From positions 1-43,409 of the forward strand of contig DAOSBX010000029.1 in assembly GCA_035361075.1 (NCBI GenBank): a DNA stretch of 43,409 bases, written 5' to 3'. Shown piece after piece: positions 34,823 through 43,397 of this stretch. Below the pieces are notes generated by a model. The model saw nothing but the letters and a program-made list of their open reading frames with translations. It was not told the origin of the DNA and did not search any database. Within the stretch, counting starts at the first letter, position 1, and every line of letters begins with the position of its first letter. The position numbers and the translations under genes are program-made. This DNA comes from Candidatus Hydrogenedens sp. (GTDB taxonomy: Bacteria > Hydrogenedentota > Hydrogenedentia > Hydrogenedentales > Hydrogenedentaceae).

Positions 34823-36281
34823 AAAGGCTTTGTACTATAGCTACAAAAGGGGTGTTGTTAGAAGTAGATATTTTTATTGTGTAGTTTGTATCGGTTTCAA
34901 TAGGTAAGTTCACTTTATATCTTTCGCTTCTTAGTTTTTCATAAATTATAGGTTTTGTTTCCCCTCGATTTACTTCAAGAACAAACTCATCAGCGTCATT
35001 TAGAAATAAAGTAATTGTTATTTCTTTTGAGCGTGTATCCAGCCAATAAGAACCAGTGCTATTCCATAATATATTACGTATTACGGGGGAACCATCTTCA
35101 CTTTTTATTTCTAATGAACGAGTTGAATTTGGATATTGAGTGCGGAAAAAACTAACAGTAGACGGAATTTGGGAAATAGGATTAATAAACCGTTTGAGTT
35201 GATAACTTTCGGATAGAGTAAGAAGTAAAATGGTAGATATTAGTAAGGATAAAATATACAGTAAACAGATATTTAAGGCTTTAAGGAGTGAGATGCCGAA
35301 TGTTCCTAAAATAATAAGAAAAGCAAAAAGTGGGATAAATGCAAATCCCCAGAGGATAATGAATTTAGGTAGCCATGAAAATAAGAAAACAATAGAGGCT
35401 ATCAGTATTCCAACCAATATAATAAGATTTGGATGTATGCTTTCTTTAACTCCCATAATTTTCGAAATTAAATTTATAAGTAGGGGTGAAATAATTAAAA
35501 GGGAAAATCCAGTGATAATTCGAGATAATAACAATTCATTTTGATAAATATCCCAGAATGATAAATGTGTATGTAAAAGGGTTGGTTTTTGTAGCCAAAA
35601 TGTGAGCGACATAAATATGTTGATTGAAACAAAAATAATAAGGACTAAACCGAGGAATAAGGTAATAATTTCAGGTGTTAAGTTAATCAAAACATTTTGA
35701 GAAAATCCCGTGGTTGATAAATTTGGTGGGCTTGTTGAAAGTCTTAATGTCTCTCCACATTTCCAACAGTGGTCATTATCTTTAGGATTTTCAGAGCCAC
35801 AACGTTTACAAATTGACTCGGGCAATAAATCAAAGTCCGTTGCAAGGATTACAGGGAAGGGACGTTTTTTTACAGTTTTTCTTTCAATGTGTCGTTTAAG
35901 TCGTTCAATCGCCACATGTGCCCATTTATGTTCAGGACATATCTCATGTAATTTTTCATAAGTTTGTTTAGCTAAATCATATTTACCAATAGTAACGTAA
36001 ATTCTGCCAAGTTGTTCATATAAGCCAGGTTCATTACCCCAGATTTCAATTGCTTTTTTTAATTTCTCTATCGCATCTTCATATTTCCCCAATCGGTAAA
36101 GTGTTGCAGACAAGAATCGGTAAACATTTATATGTGGTTCCCATTCGTTAACTAAGACGGTAAGATGGTCTAACGCTAAGGAATAATCTTTATTTTGATA
36201 TAGTTTTTTTGCTAATGTCCATCGTTTTTCATAGTCTTTAGGATTTTTTTCAACGTAGTCAAGTAGGTCAAGAAGGTTCAA
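34803..36281 (-). CDS. TPR and zinc-ribbon membrane protein of unknown function
   Basis: A 492-aa protein with a distinct order. TPR repeats occupy about 5-120 (LALDHLTVLVNEW, YRLGKYEDAIEKLKKAIEIWG, GKYDLAKQTYEKLHEI). A zinc-ribbon with CKRCGS and CWKCG lies near 158-175. About five hydrophobic helices fall between 205 and 375, and a beta-rich C-terminal domain of about 110 residues follows, probably outside the cytoplasm. The gene is last in the leftward envelope/signalling cluster, 26 bp after the small membrane protein. No known family is assigned. The 3' end overlaps the convergent O-antigen ligase-like gene. Confidence 0.75.
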   Translation of the reverse strand: MNLLDLLDYVEKNPKDYEKRWTLAKKLYQNKDYSLALDHLTVLVNEWEPHINVYRFLSATLYRLGKYEDAIEKLKKAIEIWGNEPGLYEQLGRIYVTIGKYDLAKQTYEKLHEICPEHKWAHVAIERLKRHIERKTVKKRPFPVILATDFDLLPESICKRCGSENPKDNDHCWKCGETLRLSTSPPNLSTTGFSQNVLINLTPEIITLFLGLVLIIFVSINIFMSLTFWLQKPTLLHTHLSFWDIYQNELLLSRIITGFSLLIISPLLINLISKIMGVKESIHPNLIILVGILIASIVFLFSWLPKFIILWGFAFIPLFAFLIILGTFGISLLKALNICLLYILSLLISTILLLTLSESYQLKRFINPISQIPSTVSFFRTQYPNSTRSLEIKSEDGSPVIRNILWNSTGSYWLDTRSKEITITLFLNDADEFVLEVNRGETKPIIYEKLRSERYKVNLPIETDTNYTIKISTSNNTPFVAIVQSLFIANLS

Positions 36282-36307
36282 CGTTCCATCACCTTTTCAT
36301 TAAAAAA

Positions 36308-36574
36308 TTAACTATTTTTTCTTTTCTTTTTTCGTTCTTTTTTCCGTGTTTCTTTATATTTAGCTAAATTTATTCTATACAAAATTTCATTGACAACCCA
36401 AGCAATAATTGCACCTACAACAGCTGACATACCTATAGTAAAACCAATACGTGTACCCTTTGAATAATCATACACTAAAAAACCAGCCAGAAAATAATTA
36501 GGGACGAGAAGTAATAGACTACAAATAATCCAAAAAATCCATCCAACGGATTCAATATTTTTGAACTGTTTCAT
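36308..36574 (-). CDS. Small two-helix membrane protein
   Basis: An 88-aa product with two hydrophobic helices (about 11-33 and 42-62) and a highly basic tail (KYKETRKKERKKKRKNS). The tail would sit in the cytoplasm and could bind membrane or nucleic acid (inference). It lies 8 bp after the histidine kinase gene and 26 bp before the TPR gene, with an AAGGAG before the ATG. No family recognised. Confidence 0.65.
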   Translation of the reverse strand: MKQFKNIESVGWIFWIICSLLLLVPNYFLAGFLVYDYSKGTRIGFTIGMSAVVGAIIAWVVNEILYRINLAKYKETRKKERKKKRKNS

Positions 36575-36582
36575 TTAACTCC

Positions 36583-37842
36583 TTATCCTTTAGTTTTTTG
36601 AGGTTGTGGGATTGTTAGTGTAAATTGAGTTCCTTTATTAATTTGACTGGAAACGGTGATTTTTCCACCGTGTTCTTCCACAATTTTCTTCGTAACCGAA
36701 AGTCCTAATCCAGTGCCTTTATATCCCTTTGTAGTAAAGAAAGGCTCAAAGATGTGTTTGATATCCTCATCGGATATCCCCTTGCCATTATCAGAAATAG
36801 TTATAACTAACCCATTATTTTTAGAAAATGTTGCCTTGATATCAATACGCCCCCCGTTTTCTGGGATAAAATCTGTAGCATTTAATAAGAGATTCGTAAT
36901 GCAATGCATAATACCATTGGGGTCAAGATATACATCATCTTTTATTTCTGAAAGGTTAATAGTTAAGGTGATGTTTCGACTTTTAAATAGGTCGGAAAAT
37001 ATTTCAGTTACTTTATTTATAATACTCTCAAGGTTGCAATACGTCTTTTGTGGGATGCGGGGTTTTGAAAATAAAAGCAAATCTTGAACAAATTCAGAAA
37101 CGAAAAATGAAGTTCGTCGTAGAACAGGCCATGCTTTATGAACGATAGGATAGTTTTTTTGTTGCAGTGCCTTATCCATAAGCTCAGTACTGGTGAGCAT
37201 CCCTGTGAGAATATTTTTTAAGTGATGCGTCAATGCTGTAATTGTATATCCAATCGCAGCAAGTCGTTCCGATTGTAGTTTCTCCTGAATAAGTTGTGAA
37301 TTTACCACTGCAGTTGATGCCCAAGAGGCAAGAATTTCAAGGAAACGTAAATCCTCATGAGTAAAATCATTTCCATCGAGTTTGTTAACCATTTCAAGGA
37401 CACCTATTAAGCGCTTACGGTCAATCATAGGGACCGCAAGTAAGTTTCTTGTAGAAAAGTTCGTTAACGTATCTACCTCAGAAAAGAAACGTGGGTCATT
37501 CTTGACATTATTTACAATTATCGGTTTCAGTGTCCTTGCTACTTCTCCTGCAATACCACGGTCTATTGGAATACGTATTTCCTTTTTAGTTATTTCTGAA
37601 CCAACTGGTCCTAATGTAACCTGAAAGGATAATTCTTTCCGCTTTTCATCGTATAGCAAGAGAGAACCTGCCTCCGCATTACTCGCTTTTCTACATTCCT
37701 CAGTAATAATAGTAATGAGTTGGTCTATATCCGTTAAATTTGAAAAGAAATGTTGAACACGGTAGATAGCTTGAACGTAACCTCGTATTTCCTCATTAAC
37801 CCACGATAATTTTGTAATTTGACTTTCTGCTGAATTATCCAT
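36583..37842 (-). CDS. GAF-domain sensor histidine kinase
   Basis: A 419-aa cytosolic kinase without transmembrane helices. The GAF domain (about 35-185) contains AGSLLLYDEKRKELSFQV and RNLLAVPMIDRKRLIGVLEMVNK. The dimerisation/phosphoacceptor helix carries H206 in ALTHHLKNIL. The ATPase domain has the N-box LLLNATDFIP, G1 ISDNGKGI, F-box FEPFFTTK and G2 GTGLGLSV. It probably reads a soluble small ligand. No response regulator lies nearby, so its partner is elsewhere. It is third in the leftward cluster that also has two LPS-kinase-like genes. Confidence 0.93.
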   Translation of the reverse strand: MDNSAESQITKLSWVNEEIRGYVQAIYRVQHFFSNLTDIDQLITIITEECRKASNAEAGSLLLYDEKRKELSFQVTLGPVGSEITKKEIRIPIDRGIAGEVARTLKPIIVNNVKNDPRFFSEVDTLTNFSTRNLLAVPMIDRKRLIGVLEMVNKLDGNDFTHEDLRFLEILASWASTAVVNSQLIQEKLQSERLAAIGYTITALTHHLKNILTGMLTSTELMDKALQQKNYPIVHKAWPVLRRTSFFVSEFVQDLLLFSKPRIPQKTYCNLESIINKVTEIFSDLFKSRNITLTINLSEIKDDVYLDPNGIMHCITNLLLNATDFIPENGGRIDIKATFSKNNGLVITISDNGKGISDEDIKHIFEPFFTTKGYKGTGLGLSVTKKIVEEHGGKITVSSQINKGTQFTLTIPQPQKTKG

Positions 37843-37873
37843 ATTAGTAGCTTCTTGTCCTATGTATAGAGTG

Positions 37874-38638
37874 CTATTTGTATTTTTCTAAATGTATTAA
37901 ATGTTTTATCCTTCGTTCTGATTGAAGTTCCTTAATTTGATTGAATAATAACACACATTTATCAGATTTTAATTCAGGTAAGAATGATAATATAAAATTT
38001 CTTAATGTATCTTCATCAACAAAATCACAAAAAGAATCATATAATTGCACAAGAGATTTCAATTTATCCTTTAATAAAATCGTTCTCTTTATTATCGCCG
38101 AATCTAAATCAATGATAAAAATTCGTTTACCATCTGTTGTTAGTAAATTCTTACCCGATACGTCCTTGTGGTATATTTTCTTTTCCCATAAGGAAAAAAT
38201 GAGATTATGAATAGAATTGAAAAATTCGGGCAAGGAGACCCCTTTTTGGATATATATTTTATTCTTTACAAACATTTCAACATTACAACTATCATTGATA
38301 AATTCTGTTATAAAAATATGCTGGACTGGTATGAAATACTGACGTAATTCAATATACCCGATAGGTTTAGGAGTTGAAATAGAATGAGAATCTAAATACC
38401 TGCTTATGTTCCAGGCATTCTTACACCGCCTACGAAGTAACAAATGCCTTATCATACCTTCAAAACGACTGTATGTTGTTTTCTTAACAAAATAATTATC
38501 TACTTTGAGTGAAATAGATTTATCTGTTTTTTTAATTATTTCTGTCGCATAATTGATTTTGGTTATCAAATCATCTATATCTACATCTCTATTATTTAGC
38601 AGAGCATGATATATTTGTTTTTTTATGATGATAGTCAT
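37874..38638 (-). CDS. LPS kinase-like (Kdo/WaaP family) protein, copy A
   Basis: A 254-aa protein with a eukaryotic-type kinase fold. The catalytic loop is H157-K158-D159 with N164 (IYHKDVSGKNLL), and metal-binding D177 lies in IIDLDSA. The N-lobe lacks a glycine-rich loop, as is usual for WaaP/KdkA; K52 or K53 in YFVKKTTYS may be the ATP lysine. Likely phosphorylates a sugar of the lipid A core on the cytosolic side (family inference). It starts 2 bp after its paralogue and precedes the sensor kinase by 31 bp. Confidence 0.8.
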   Translation of the reverse strand: MTIIIKKQIYHALLNNRDVDIDDLITKINYATEIIKKTDKSISLKVDNYFVKKTTYSRFEGMIRHLLLRRRCKNAWNISRYLDSHSISTPKPIGYIELRQYFIPVQHIFITEFINDSCNVEMFVKNKIYIQKGVSLPEFFNSIHNLIFSLWEKKIYHKDVSGKNLLTTDGKRIFIIDLDSAIIKRTILLKDKLKSLVQLYDSFCDFVDEDTLRNFILSFLPELKSDKCVLLFNQIKELQSERRIKHLIHLEKYK

Positions 38639-38640
38639 AT

Positions 38641-39444
38641 CTAAAAAGTTATGTGTTTCTTAATCAAGGTTTTAATAGATACCCACGTTAGATGTGGAGA
38701 TGCAAGAAGGTTTGCTAAAAATGAAAACGTAACATCTCCATATCCTTTTAATAACGTATTATAAAAATGTAATGGTATATTTCTTTTAATAAATGAACGT
38801 TTTAATCGGATAAGATTAAAGGAACGATGAAAATTATTGAGATTCTTCTTAGTCATTGCCTTATCGAAATCAATAAGAAAAACAGAATTGGATTTAGAAT
38901 CAATTAAGATGTTTCTTGTCTGTAAATCTTTGTGATAGACCCCTAATCTATGCATTCTTTTTATAATCTCTCCTGTTTTTAGTGAAATATTTTGTTTCTC
39001 ATCGTTAGAAATAGAATCAGATATTAAAAATTCTTCAAGGGTATATGCGTCTGGGATATATTGTGTAATAACCCCACATTTATAAAAAACATGTTTTTTA
39101 ATCCAGAAAATGCCTAAATACTCAGGAACAGGCAAATTGTTATCTAATATACGGGTGAACAAATTAAATTCATTCAAACAACGATTTGTTAAAAACCAAT
39201 ACTTAAAAAAACTAAACAATCCACCATGTGTATATATCTTGATTAATAGTTTATGTTCTGTGTCTATGGGTAATAGATATATAACATCTCTACCAACCGA
39301 TAACGTTTTTATATTCTGTGGCAAGTCCCCATTAAGAATACTGGAACATACATGTTCTATATGTAAAGGTAAAGTGTTCTTTAAAATTAAATGTAAATTG
39401 TTTTTACGATGTGAAGAATAATTATTATTTGAATTTAATTGCAT
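38641..39444 (-). CDS. LPS kinase-like (Kdo/WaaP family) protein, copy B
   Basis: A 267-aa kinase-fold protein with the catalytic loop H171-K172-D173 and N178 (VYHKDLQTRNIL), metal-binding D192 in LIDFDKA, and candidate ATP lysine K69 (LLIKIYTHGG). It is the first gene of the five-gene leftward cluster. It and the next gene share order and motifs but differ widely in sequence, so they are old paralogues or act on different sugars. Their position near an O-antigen ligase-like gene supports a role in cell-surface glycolipid. Confidence 0.8.
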   Translation of the reverse strand: MQLNSNNNYSSHRKNNLHLILKNTLPLHIEHVCSSILNGDLPQNIKTLSVGRDVIYLLPIDTEHKLLIKIYTHGGLFSFFKYWFLTNRCLNEFNLFTRILDNNLPVPEYLGIFWIKKHVFYKCGVITQYIPDAYTLEEFLISDSISNDEKQNISLKTGEIIKRMHRLGVYHKDLQTRNILIDSKSNSVFLIDFDKAMTKKNLNNFHRSFNLIRLKRSFIKRNIPLHFYNTLLKGYGDVTFSFLANLLASPHLTWVSIKTLIKKHITF

Positions 39445-39599
39445 AAAAAAATCTAAAATTTTAAGGTTAGAAATAATTATAAATTAAGTGAATATTATTT
39501 TTGAAATAAGGAATATTATACCCAGAGAAAAGCACATAGAATAAATGTAAATAATCTATATGTGAAAAAAACAAACCTCAACTTGTATGTTAAGGGAGG

Positions 39600-39748
39600 A
39601 GGCGGTAGGCTTGGGCGAACCTACCGCCTAAATAGCGGGGGGTGTCTGAGAAATTGCTCTGTAGGCGCAAGAGGAAAATTCATATTCAATTTTATATCGA
39701 AGTTTTGGGCTGGTCTGAGGAATCGGGTATATGCAATTCCCAAACACC
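39600..39748 (-). ncRNA. Candidate structured non-coding RNA, class unknown
   Basis: Reading the minus strand from 39748, a 16-nt arm (39748-39733) pairs with 39657-39641 over 16 positions with one bulge. The two positions that are mismatches on the plus strand become G-U pairs on the minus strand, which supports this direction. An inner stem pairs AAAA, TTC and ATAT (about 39707-39695) with the ATAT-GAATTTT region (about 39686-39676). A 10-bp GC-rich hairpin (39629-39600) follows. The size and long-rod shape recall 6S RNA, but no conserved 6S sequence was recognised. The 3' end is uncertain. Confidence 0.45.
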
Positions 39749-39754
39749 AAATAT

Positions 39755-39784
39755 ATAGTAGCACAATATATAGTAGTTTGTCAA
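39755..39784 (-). promoter_or_regulatory. Minus-strand sigma70-type promoter of a candidate RNA
   Basis: On the minus strand TTGACA (39784-39779), 18 bp and TACTAT (39760-39755). The expected start about 7 nt later falls at about 39748, exactly the first base of a long closing stem. Confidence 0.65.
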
Positions 39785-39859
39785 GTATTTTTTCTAAAAT
39801 TTTTTAAATATTTTTTTAATTTTTATGATTATTTAATGGTAGGTAAGTTACTTGAAAAG

Positions 39860-39889
39860 TTGAAGTTTTTAATAACATTTTCTTATACT
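39860..39889 (+). promoter_or_regulatory. Sigma70-type promoter of the pnt operon
   Basis: TTGAAG at 39860-39865, 18 bp and TATACT at 39884-39889; start near 39896 and a leader of about 60 nt. Confidence 0.5.
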
Positions 39890-39955
39890 ATTTACTAAGT
39901 TGACGAAAGGAATTCTTTTTCAAACGAAAAATTAAATGATGAAGAGGGTATTTTT

Positions 39956-41089
39956 ATGATTTTCATTCCAAAGGAAGTTTACCCCAAAGAGACTCGAGTA
40001 CCAATTGTTCCTGATACTGTAAAAAAATTAGTTAAGTTAGGGGCAGAGGTATGTATTGAGCACGATATGGGGTGGAGTTGCGGTTATTCAGATGCACAGT
40101 ACACTGAAGTAGGTGCAAAAGTCATAGCACGCGAAGATGGATTAAAAAATGCAGATATTGTTCTTCGATTACGGAAACCTCCTATTGAAGAAATTAAATT
40201 AATGAAAAAAGGTTCTTTACATATTAGTTATTTGGAACCCTTCTTTGATTTTGCAATTCAAGATGAATTTATTAGGAATGAAGTAAATGCAATATCTATG
40301 GAAATGATTCCGAGAACCACATTAGCACAAAAAATGGATGCACTGAGTTCGCAGGCGAATTTAGCGGGATATGTTGCAGTTATCGTTGCTGCACATAGAT
40401 TACCTATGGTATTTCCGATGATGATGACACCAGCGGGAACCTTAAAACCCATTCGTATTTTTATTATTGGGTGTGGTGTTGCTGGTTTGCAGGCAATAGC
40501 CACCGCAAAACGATTAGGTGCCCGAGTGGAAGCCTTCGACACAAGACCTGTGGTTGAAGAACAAGTATTATCATTAGGAGCGAAGTTTGTAAAAATCGAT
40601 GTAGGACCCACAGGTCAGACTAAAGATGGTTATGCCTTGGAACTTACAGAGGAACAAAAGCAAAAACAGCGGGAAGGAATGAAAAAAGTTATAGCCCAGT
40701 CTGATGTAGTAATAACTACTGCTCAGGTCTTCGGTAAAAAAGCACCATTACTCGTTACAAACGATATGATAAAAGCAATGCGACCCGGTAGTGTTATTGT
40801 TGACCTTGCCGCAGAAACGGGAGGAAATGTCGAAGGTTCAAAACCCGGCGAAGAAGTAATAATAGACAATGTTATTGTGATTGGAGCAGAGAATTTCCCG
40901 GGAAGGGTAGCAGTTCATGCAAGTCAAATGTATTCTGCTAATTTAGGAAATTTAGTGGAACACTTCTGGAATAAAGAAACAAAATCGTTTAATTACAAAT
41001 TAGAAGATGAAATATTAAATGGTTGTCTAATTATTCATGAAGGCAAATTAAGAAATGAATTAATACAAAAGGCAAGGAGTTCACAATGA
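39956..41089 (+). CDS. pntAA: NAD(P) transhydrogenase subunit alpha, NAD-binding part (PntAA)
   Basis: A 377-aa soluble dI domain of proton-translocating transhydrogenase, which binds NAD(H). It opens with FIPKEVYPKETRVPIVPDTV and contains the NAD-binding IFIIGCGVAGLQAIATAKRLGARVEAFDTRP, the mobile-loop region near DGYALELTEEQKQKQ, and MRPGSVIVDLAAETGGNVEGS. It ends before any membrane part, so the enzyme is the three-gene type. GAAGAGGG precedes the ATG. The stop overlaps the next start (ATGA). Confidence 0.96.
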   Translation: MIFIPKEVYPKETRVPIVPDTVKKLVKLGAEVCIEHDMGWSCGYSDAQYTEVGAKVIAREDGLKNADIVLRLRKPPIEEIKLMKKGSLHISYLEPFFDFAIQDEFIRNEVNAISMEMIPRTTLAQKMDALSSQANLAGYVAVIVAAHRLPMVFPMMMTPAGTLKPIRIFIIGCGVAGLQAIATAKRLGARVEAFDTRPVVEEQVLSLGAKFVKIDVGPTGQTKDGYALELTEEQKQKQREGMKKVIAQSDVVITTAQVFGKKAPLLVTNDMIKAMRPGSVIVDLAAETGGNVEGSKPGEEVIIDNVIVIGAENFPGRVAVHASQMYSANLGNLVEHFWNKETKSFNYKLEDEILNGCLIIHEGKLRNELIQKARSSQ

Positions 41090-41577
41090 AAAAAAAGATA
41101 GTAAAACTAAATAAAATTCCATTGATGGGATGGGTAAGTTTGGTAGTTTTTGTATCCGTCCTATCCCTTTTATTTTTGGGAAGTTTCCCAAAGGTAAAGG
41201 CAGACAGTAATGCAGGTATGTCAACAACACCCGCAGTTGTTGCAACGGAATGTGCAACGGAACAGTCATTACCCAGTACCAGAGCGTTAAATCCGATGAC
41301 ATTACTTTTATTTACGTTCTTAATTGCGGTATTTCTTGGTGTGGAAATATTGACTAAAGTTCCATCCCAACTTCATACGCCCCTTATGTCCGGGTCAAAT
41401 GCCATTTCGGGAATTACAGTCGTAGGTGCCTGTTTGGCAGCGGGACAGGGGAGAGATTCAGTGTTATTAATAGGTATCGGTATTATCGCAATGATTTGTG
41501 CAATGATAAATGTAGCAGGTGGTTATCTTGTAACAGACAGAATGTTAAGAATGTTCAAAGGGAAGGAAAGGAAGTAG
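41086..41577 (+). CDS. pntAB: NAD(P) transhydrogenase membrane subunit (PntAB) with N-terminal extension
   Basis: A 163-aa protein. The C-terminal 95 residues are the PntAB membrane domain: LLLFTFLIAVFLGVEILTKVPSQLHTPLMSGSNAISGI, then two more helices, ending in a basic tail. About 65 residues precede it, including a hydrophobic segment (about 15-33) ending in VKADS, which looks like a signal peptide or an additional helix. Usual PntAB is about 100 aa. The ATG overlaps the pntAA stop and AAGGAG lies just upstream, which supports this start. Confidence 0.9.
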   Translation: MKKKIVKLNKIPLMGWVSLVVFVSVLSLLFLGSFPKVKADSNAGMSTTPAVVATECATEQSLPSTRALNPMTLLLFTFLIAVFLGVEILTKVPSQLHTPLMSGSNAISGITVVGACLAAGQGRDSVLLIGIGIIAMICAMINVAGGYLVTDRMLRMFKGKERK

Positions 41578-41579
41578 CC

Positions 41580-43001
41580 GTGAACGAGACTATTAAAATA
41601 TTAATTGAAGTTGCCTATATGGTATCGGCGGTTACCTTTATTCTGGGGCTGAAAATGCTCAGCAAACCGACAACCGCCATTAAAGGGAACATTATCTCCG
41701 GATTAGGGATGTGCCTTGCAATTGCTGTTACGCTTGTTAATCCGGTAATTAAATCCTATGAGTGGATAATAATTGGTGGACTTATTGGGAGTGTTATAGG
41801 AGCCATCGCTGCGATTAAAGTTCCGATGACCTCTATGCCCGGCTTTGTCGCATTTTTTAATGGAACAGGTGGACTTGCCAGCATGTTGGTAGGTTGGTCT
41901 GATTTCCATGTTACCTATACAGGCAAAGGTTATGGCGAATACAGCCTTGAAAATATTGTTTTAATACTTGCTACCTATTTAGCAATGCTGATTGGTGGAG
42001 TTACATTTTCAGGAAGTATGGTTGCTTACGCAAAGTTAGAAGAAAAAATTCAAGGGAAACCTATTTTATTTAAAGGACAACAGTTAGTAAATGCTGTTGT
42101 ATTAGGATTAGGCATCCTGATTGGAGTCCTTTTCTTTGCAAGTCCCAATGGTCCTTTAATTTATCCCGCAGTCATATTATTAATGATATTGGCGAATATC
42201 CTTGGTATTTTAGTGACCATCCCTATTGGTGGAGCAGATATGCCCGTCGTGATATGTTTATTAAACAGTTACTCAGGTATGGCAGCATGTGCCTCTGGTT
42301 TCGTATTAAATAATACCGTATTAATCGTAGCAGGCTCCTTAGTCGGTGCCAGTGGTATTATCCTAACTGCAATTATGTGTAAAGCCATGAACCGTTCCCT
42401 TGCGAATGTCTTATTTAGCGGTTTTGGTTCATCCGAAGGAGCAGTGAGCACTTCCGTAACCGGTGAAGTAAAAGCATTATCTCCTGAAGATGCTTATTTT
42501 GTATTGGAAGCGGCTCGCTCCGTCGTATTTGTGCCCGGTTATGGTATGGCAGTGGCACAGGCACAACATGTAGTCAAGGAATTAGCCGACCTATTAGAAA
42601 AAAATGGAGCGGAAGTGAAATACGCCATTCACCCTGTTGCTGGTCGTATGCCAGGACACATGAATGTTTTATTAGCAGAAGCCAATGTCCCTTATGACCA
42701 ATTATTGGAAATGGATGATATTAATCCAATAATTGATACCGTTGATGTTTGTATTGTAGTCGGGGCAAATGATGTTGTAAATCCATCCGCAAGAGAAGAC
42801 CCCAAGAGTGCCATCTACGGAATGCCTATTATTAATGTAGATTACGCCAAAACCTGTTTTGTCTTAAAGCGGTCTCTTGCTTCAGGCTTCTCCGGCGTAG
42901 AAAACCCGCTCTTCTTCAAAGAAAATACGCGAATGATTTTTGGCGATGCCAAACAAACTCTGACAGCATTAGTAAATCAGTTCAAAGAAGCACAAGAGTA
43001 A
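41580..43001 (+). CDS. pntB: NAD(P) transhydrogenase subunit beta
   Basis: A 473-aa subunit with about nine membrane helices followed by the NADP(H)-binding dIII domain (VVFVPGYGMAVAQAQHVVKELADLLEKNGAEVKYAIHPVAGRMPGHMNVLLAEANVPYDQ, then DVCIVVGANDVVNP and NVDYAKTCFVLKRSL). The start is the GTG at 41580, not an ATG 84 bases earlier inside pntAB: the GTG lies 2 bp after the pntAB stop, has AAGGAAAGGAAG upstream, and gives the usual PntB N-terminus. Together with PntAA and PntAB it couples proton flow to NADPH formation. Confidence 0.96.
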   Translation: MNETIKILIEVAYMVSAVTFILGLKMLSKPTTAIKGNIISGLGMCLAIAVTLVNPVIKSYEWIIIGGLIGSVIGAIAAIKVPMTSMPGFVAFFNGTGGLASMLVGWSDFHVTYTGKGYGEYSLENIVLILATYLAMLIGGVTFSGSMVAYAKLEEKIQGKPILFKGQQLVNAVVLGLGILIGVLFFASPNGPLIYPAVILLMILANILGILVTIPIGGADMPVVICLLNSYSGMAACASGFVLNNTVLIVAGSLVGASGIILTAIMCKAMNRSLANVLFSGFGSSEGAVSTSVTGEVKALSPEDAYFVLEAARSVVFVPGYGMAVAQAQHVVKELADLLEKNGAEVKYAIHPVAGRMPGHMNVLLAEANVPYDQLLEMDDINPIIDTVDVCIVVGANDVVNPSAREDPKSAIYGMPIINVDYAKTCFVLKRSLASGFSGVENPLFFKENTRMIFGDAKQTLTALVNQFKEAQE

Positions 43002-43030
43002 TTATTGCAAACATTAGTAGTAATTTTGGT

Positions 43031-43060
43031 ACCCTTGTTGTATGAAAATACAGCAAGGGT
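43031..43060 (+). terminator. Terminator-like hairpin after pntB
   Basis: A 13-bp stem (ACCCTTGTTGTAT 43031-43043 with 43048-43060, one G-U pair) closed by a GAAA tetraloop, 29 bp past the pntB stop. The following TTAATTATTTT tract is only moderately T-rich. Confidence 0.7.
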
Positions 43061-43288
43061 TAATTATTTTGGGAATATTAAACAAATTTCTGAACAAACG
43101 ATATAAGAGGTCTTGATGTAAATTATACATTTTATTCTTGACAAAATCTGACGGAAATATAAACTCTTATAGTAGTAGACATGTGTGTCTGCCCTGAAGA
43201 GTGAATTTATGTAACAGATTTATCCCTACTACCGAATGGATTGATTACACTACAATCATCATTTGCAGTGGAAAAAATCGTTTTTTAG

Positions 43289-43306
43289 GGGAGCAGGGAT
43301 GCTCCC
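43289..43306. repeat. GC-rich intergenic hairpin
   Basis: GGGAGCA (43289-43295) and TGCTCCC (43300-43306) around GGGA form a 7-bp stem in AT-rich surroundings. It may be one copy of an interspersed intergenic palindrome. Confidence 0.5.
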
Positions 43307-43368
43307 GATACATTATACCTTTAGAAATAAGTAAATCATAAAGAACATGGAGGAAAGGATTGAAAAAA

Positions 43369-43397
43369 CTCTGTGGTTCTCTGTGCACTCTGTGGTT
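43369..43397. repeat. Short tandem CTCTGTG repeat
   Basis: Three units starting at 43369, 43379 and 43388 (CTCTGTGGTT, CTCTGTGCA, CTCTGTGGTT). The array may continue past the window end. Confidence 0.6.

Larger units (their letters stand above)
39445..39955. other. 511-bp intergenic region
   Basis: No protein gene is supported here; an 81-codon open frame at 39562-39807 lies across the structured segment and has no SD. The region holds a minus-strand promoter and structured segment (39600-39784), a direct repeat AATATATAGTAG at 39750-39761 and 39766-39777, and the plus-strand promoter of the pnt operon. Its centre is visibly richer in G+C than its flanks. Confidence 0.6.

Noticed and set aside
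36308..36574. Toxin-antitoxin or holin-like small gene
   Set aside because: No partner gene or known toxin motif; the gene is embedded in an operon with ordinary spacing.
39562..39807. 81-codon plus-strand open frame
   Set aside because: No SD, low-complexity basic composition, and it runs through the hairpins and the promoter of the RNA candidate.
41496..41579. Upstream ATG as pntB start
   Set aside because: It lies within pntAB in another frame; the GTG at 41580 has a good SD and gives the standard PntB N-terminus.
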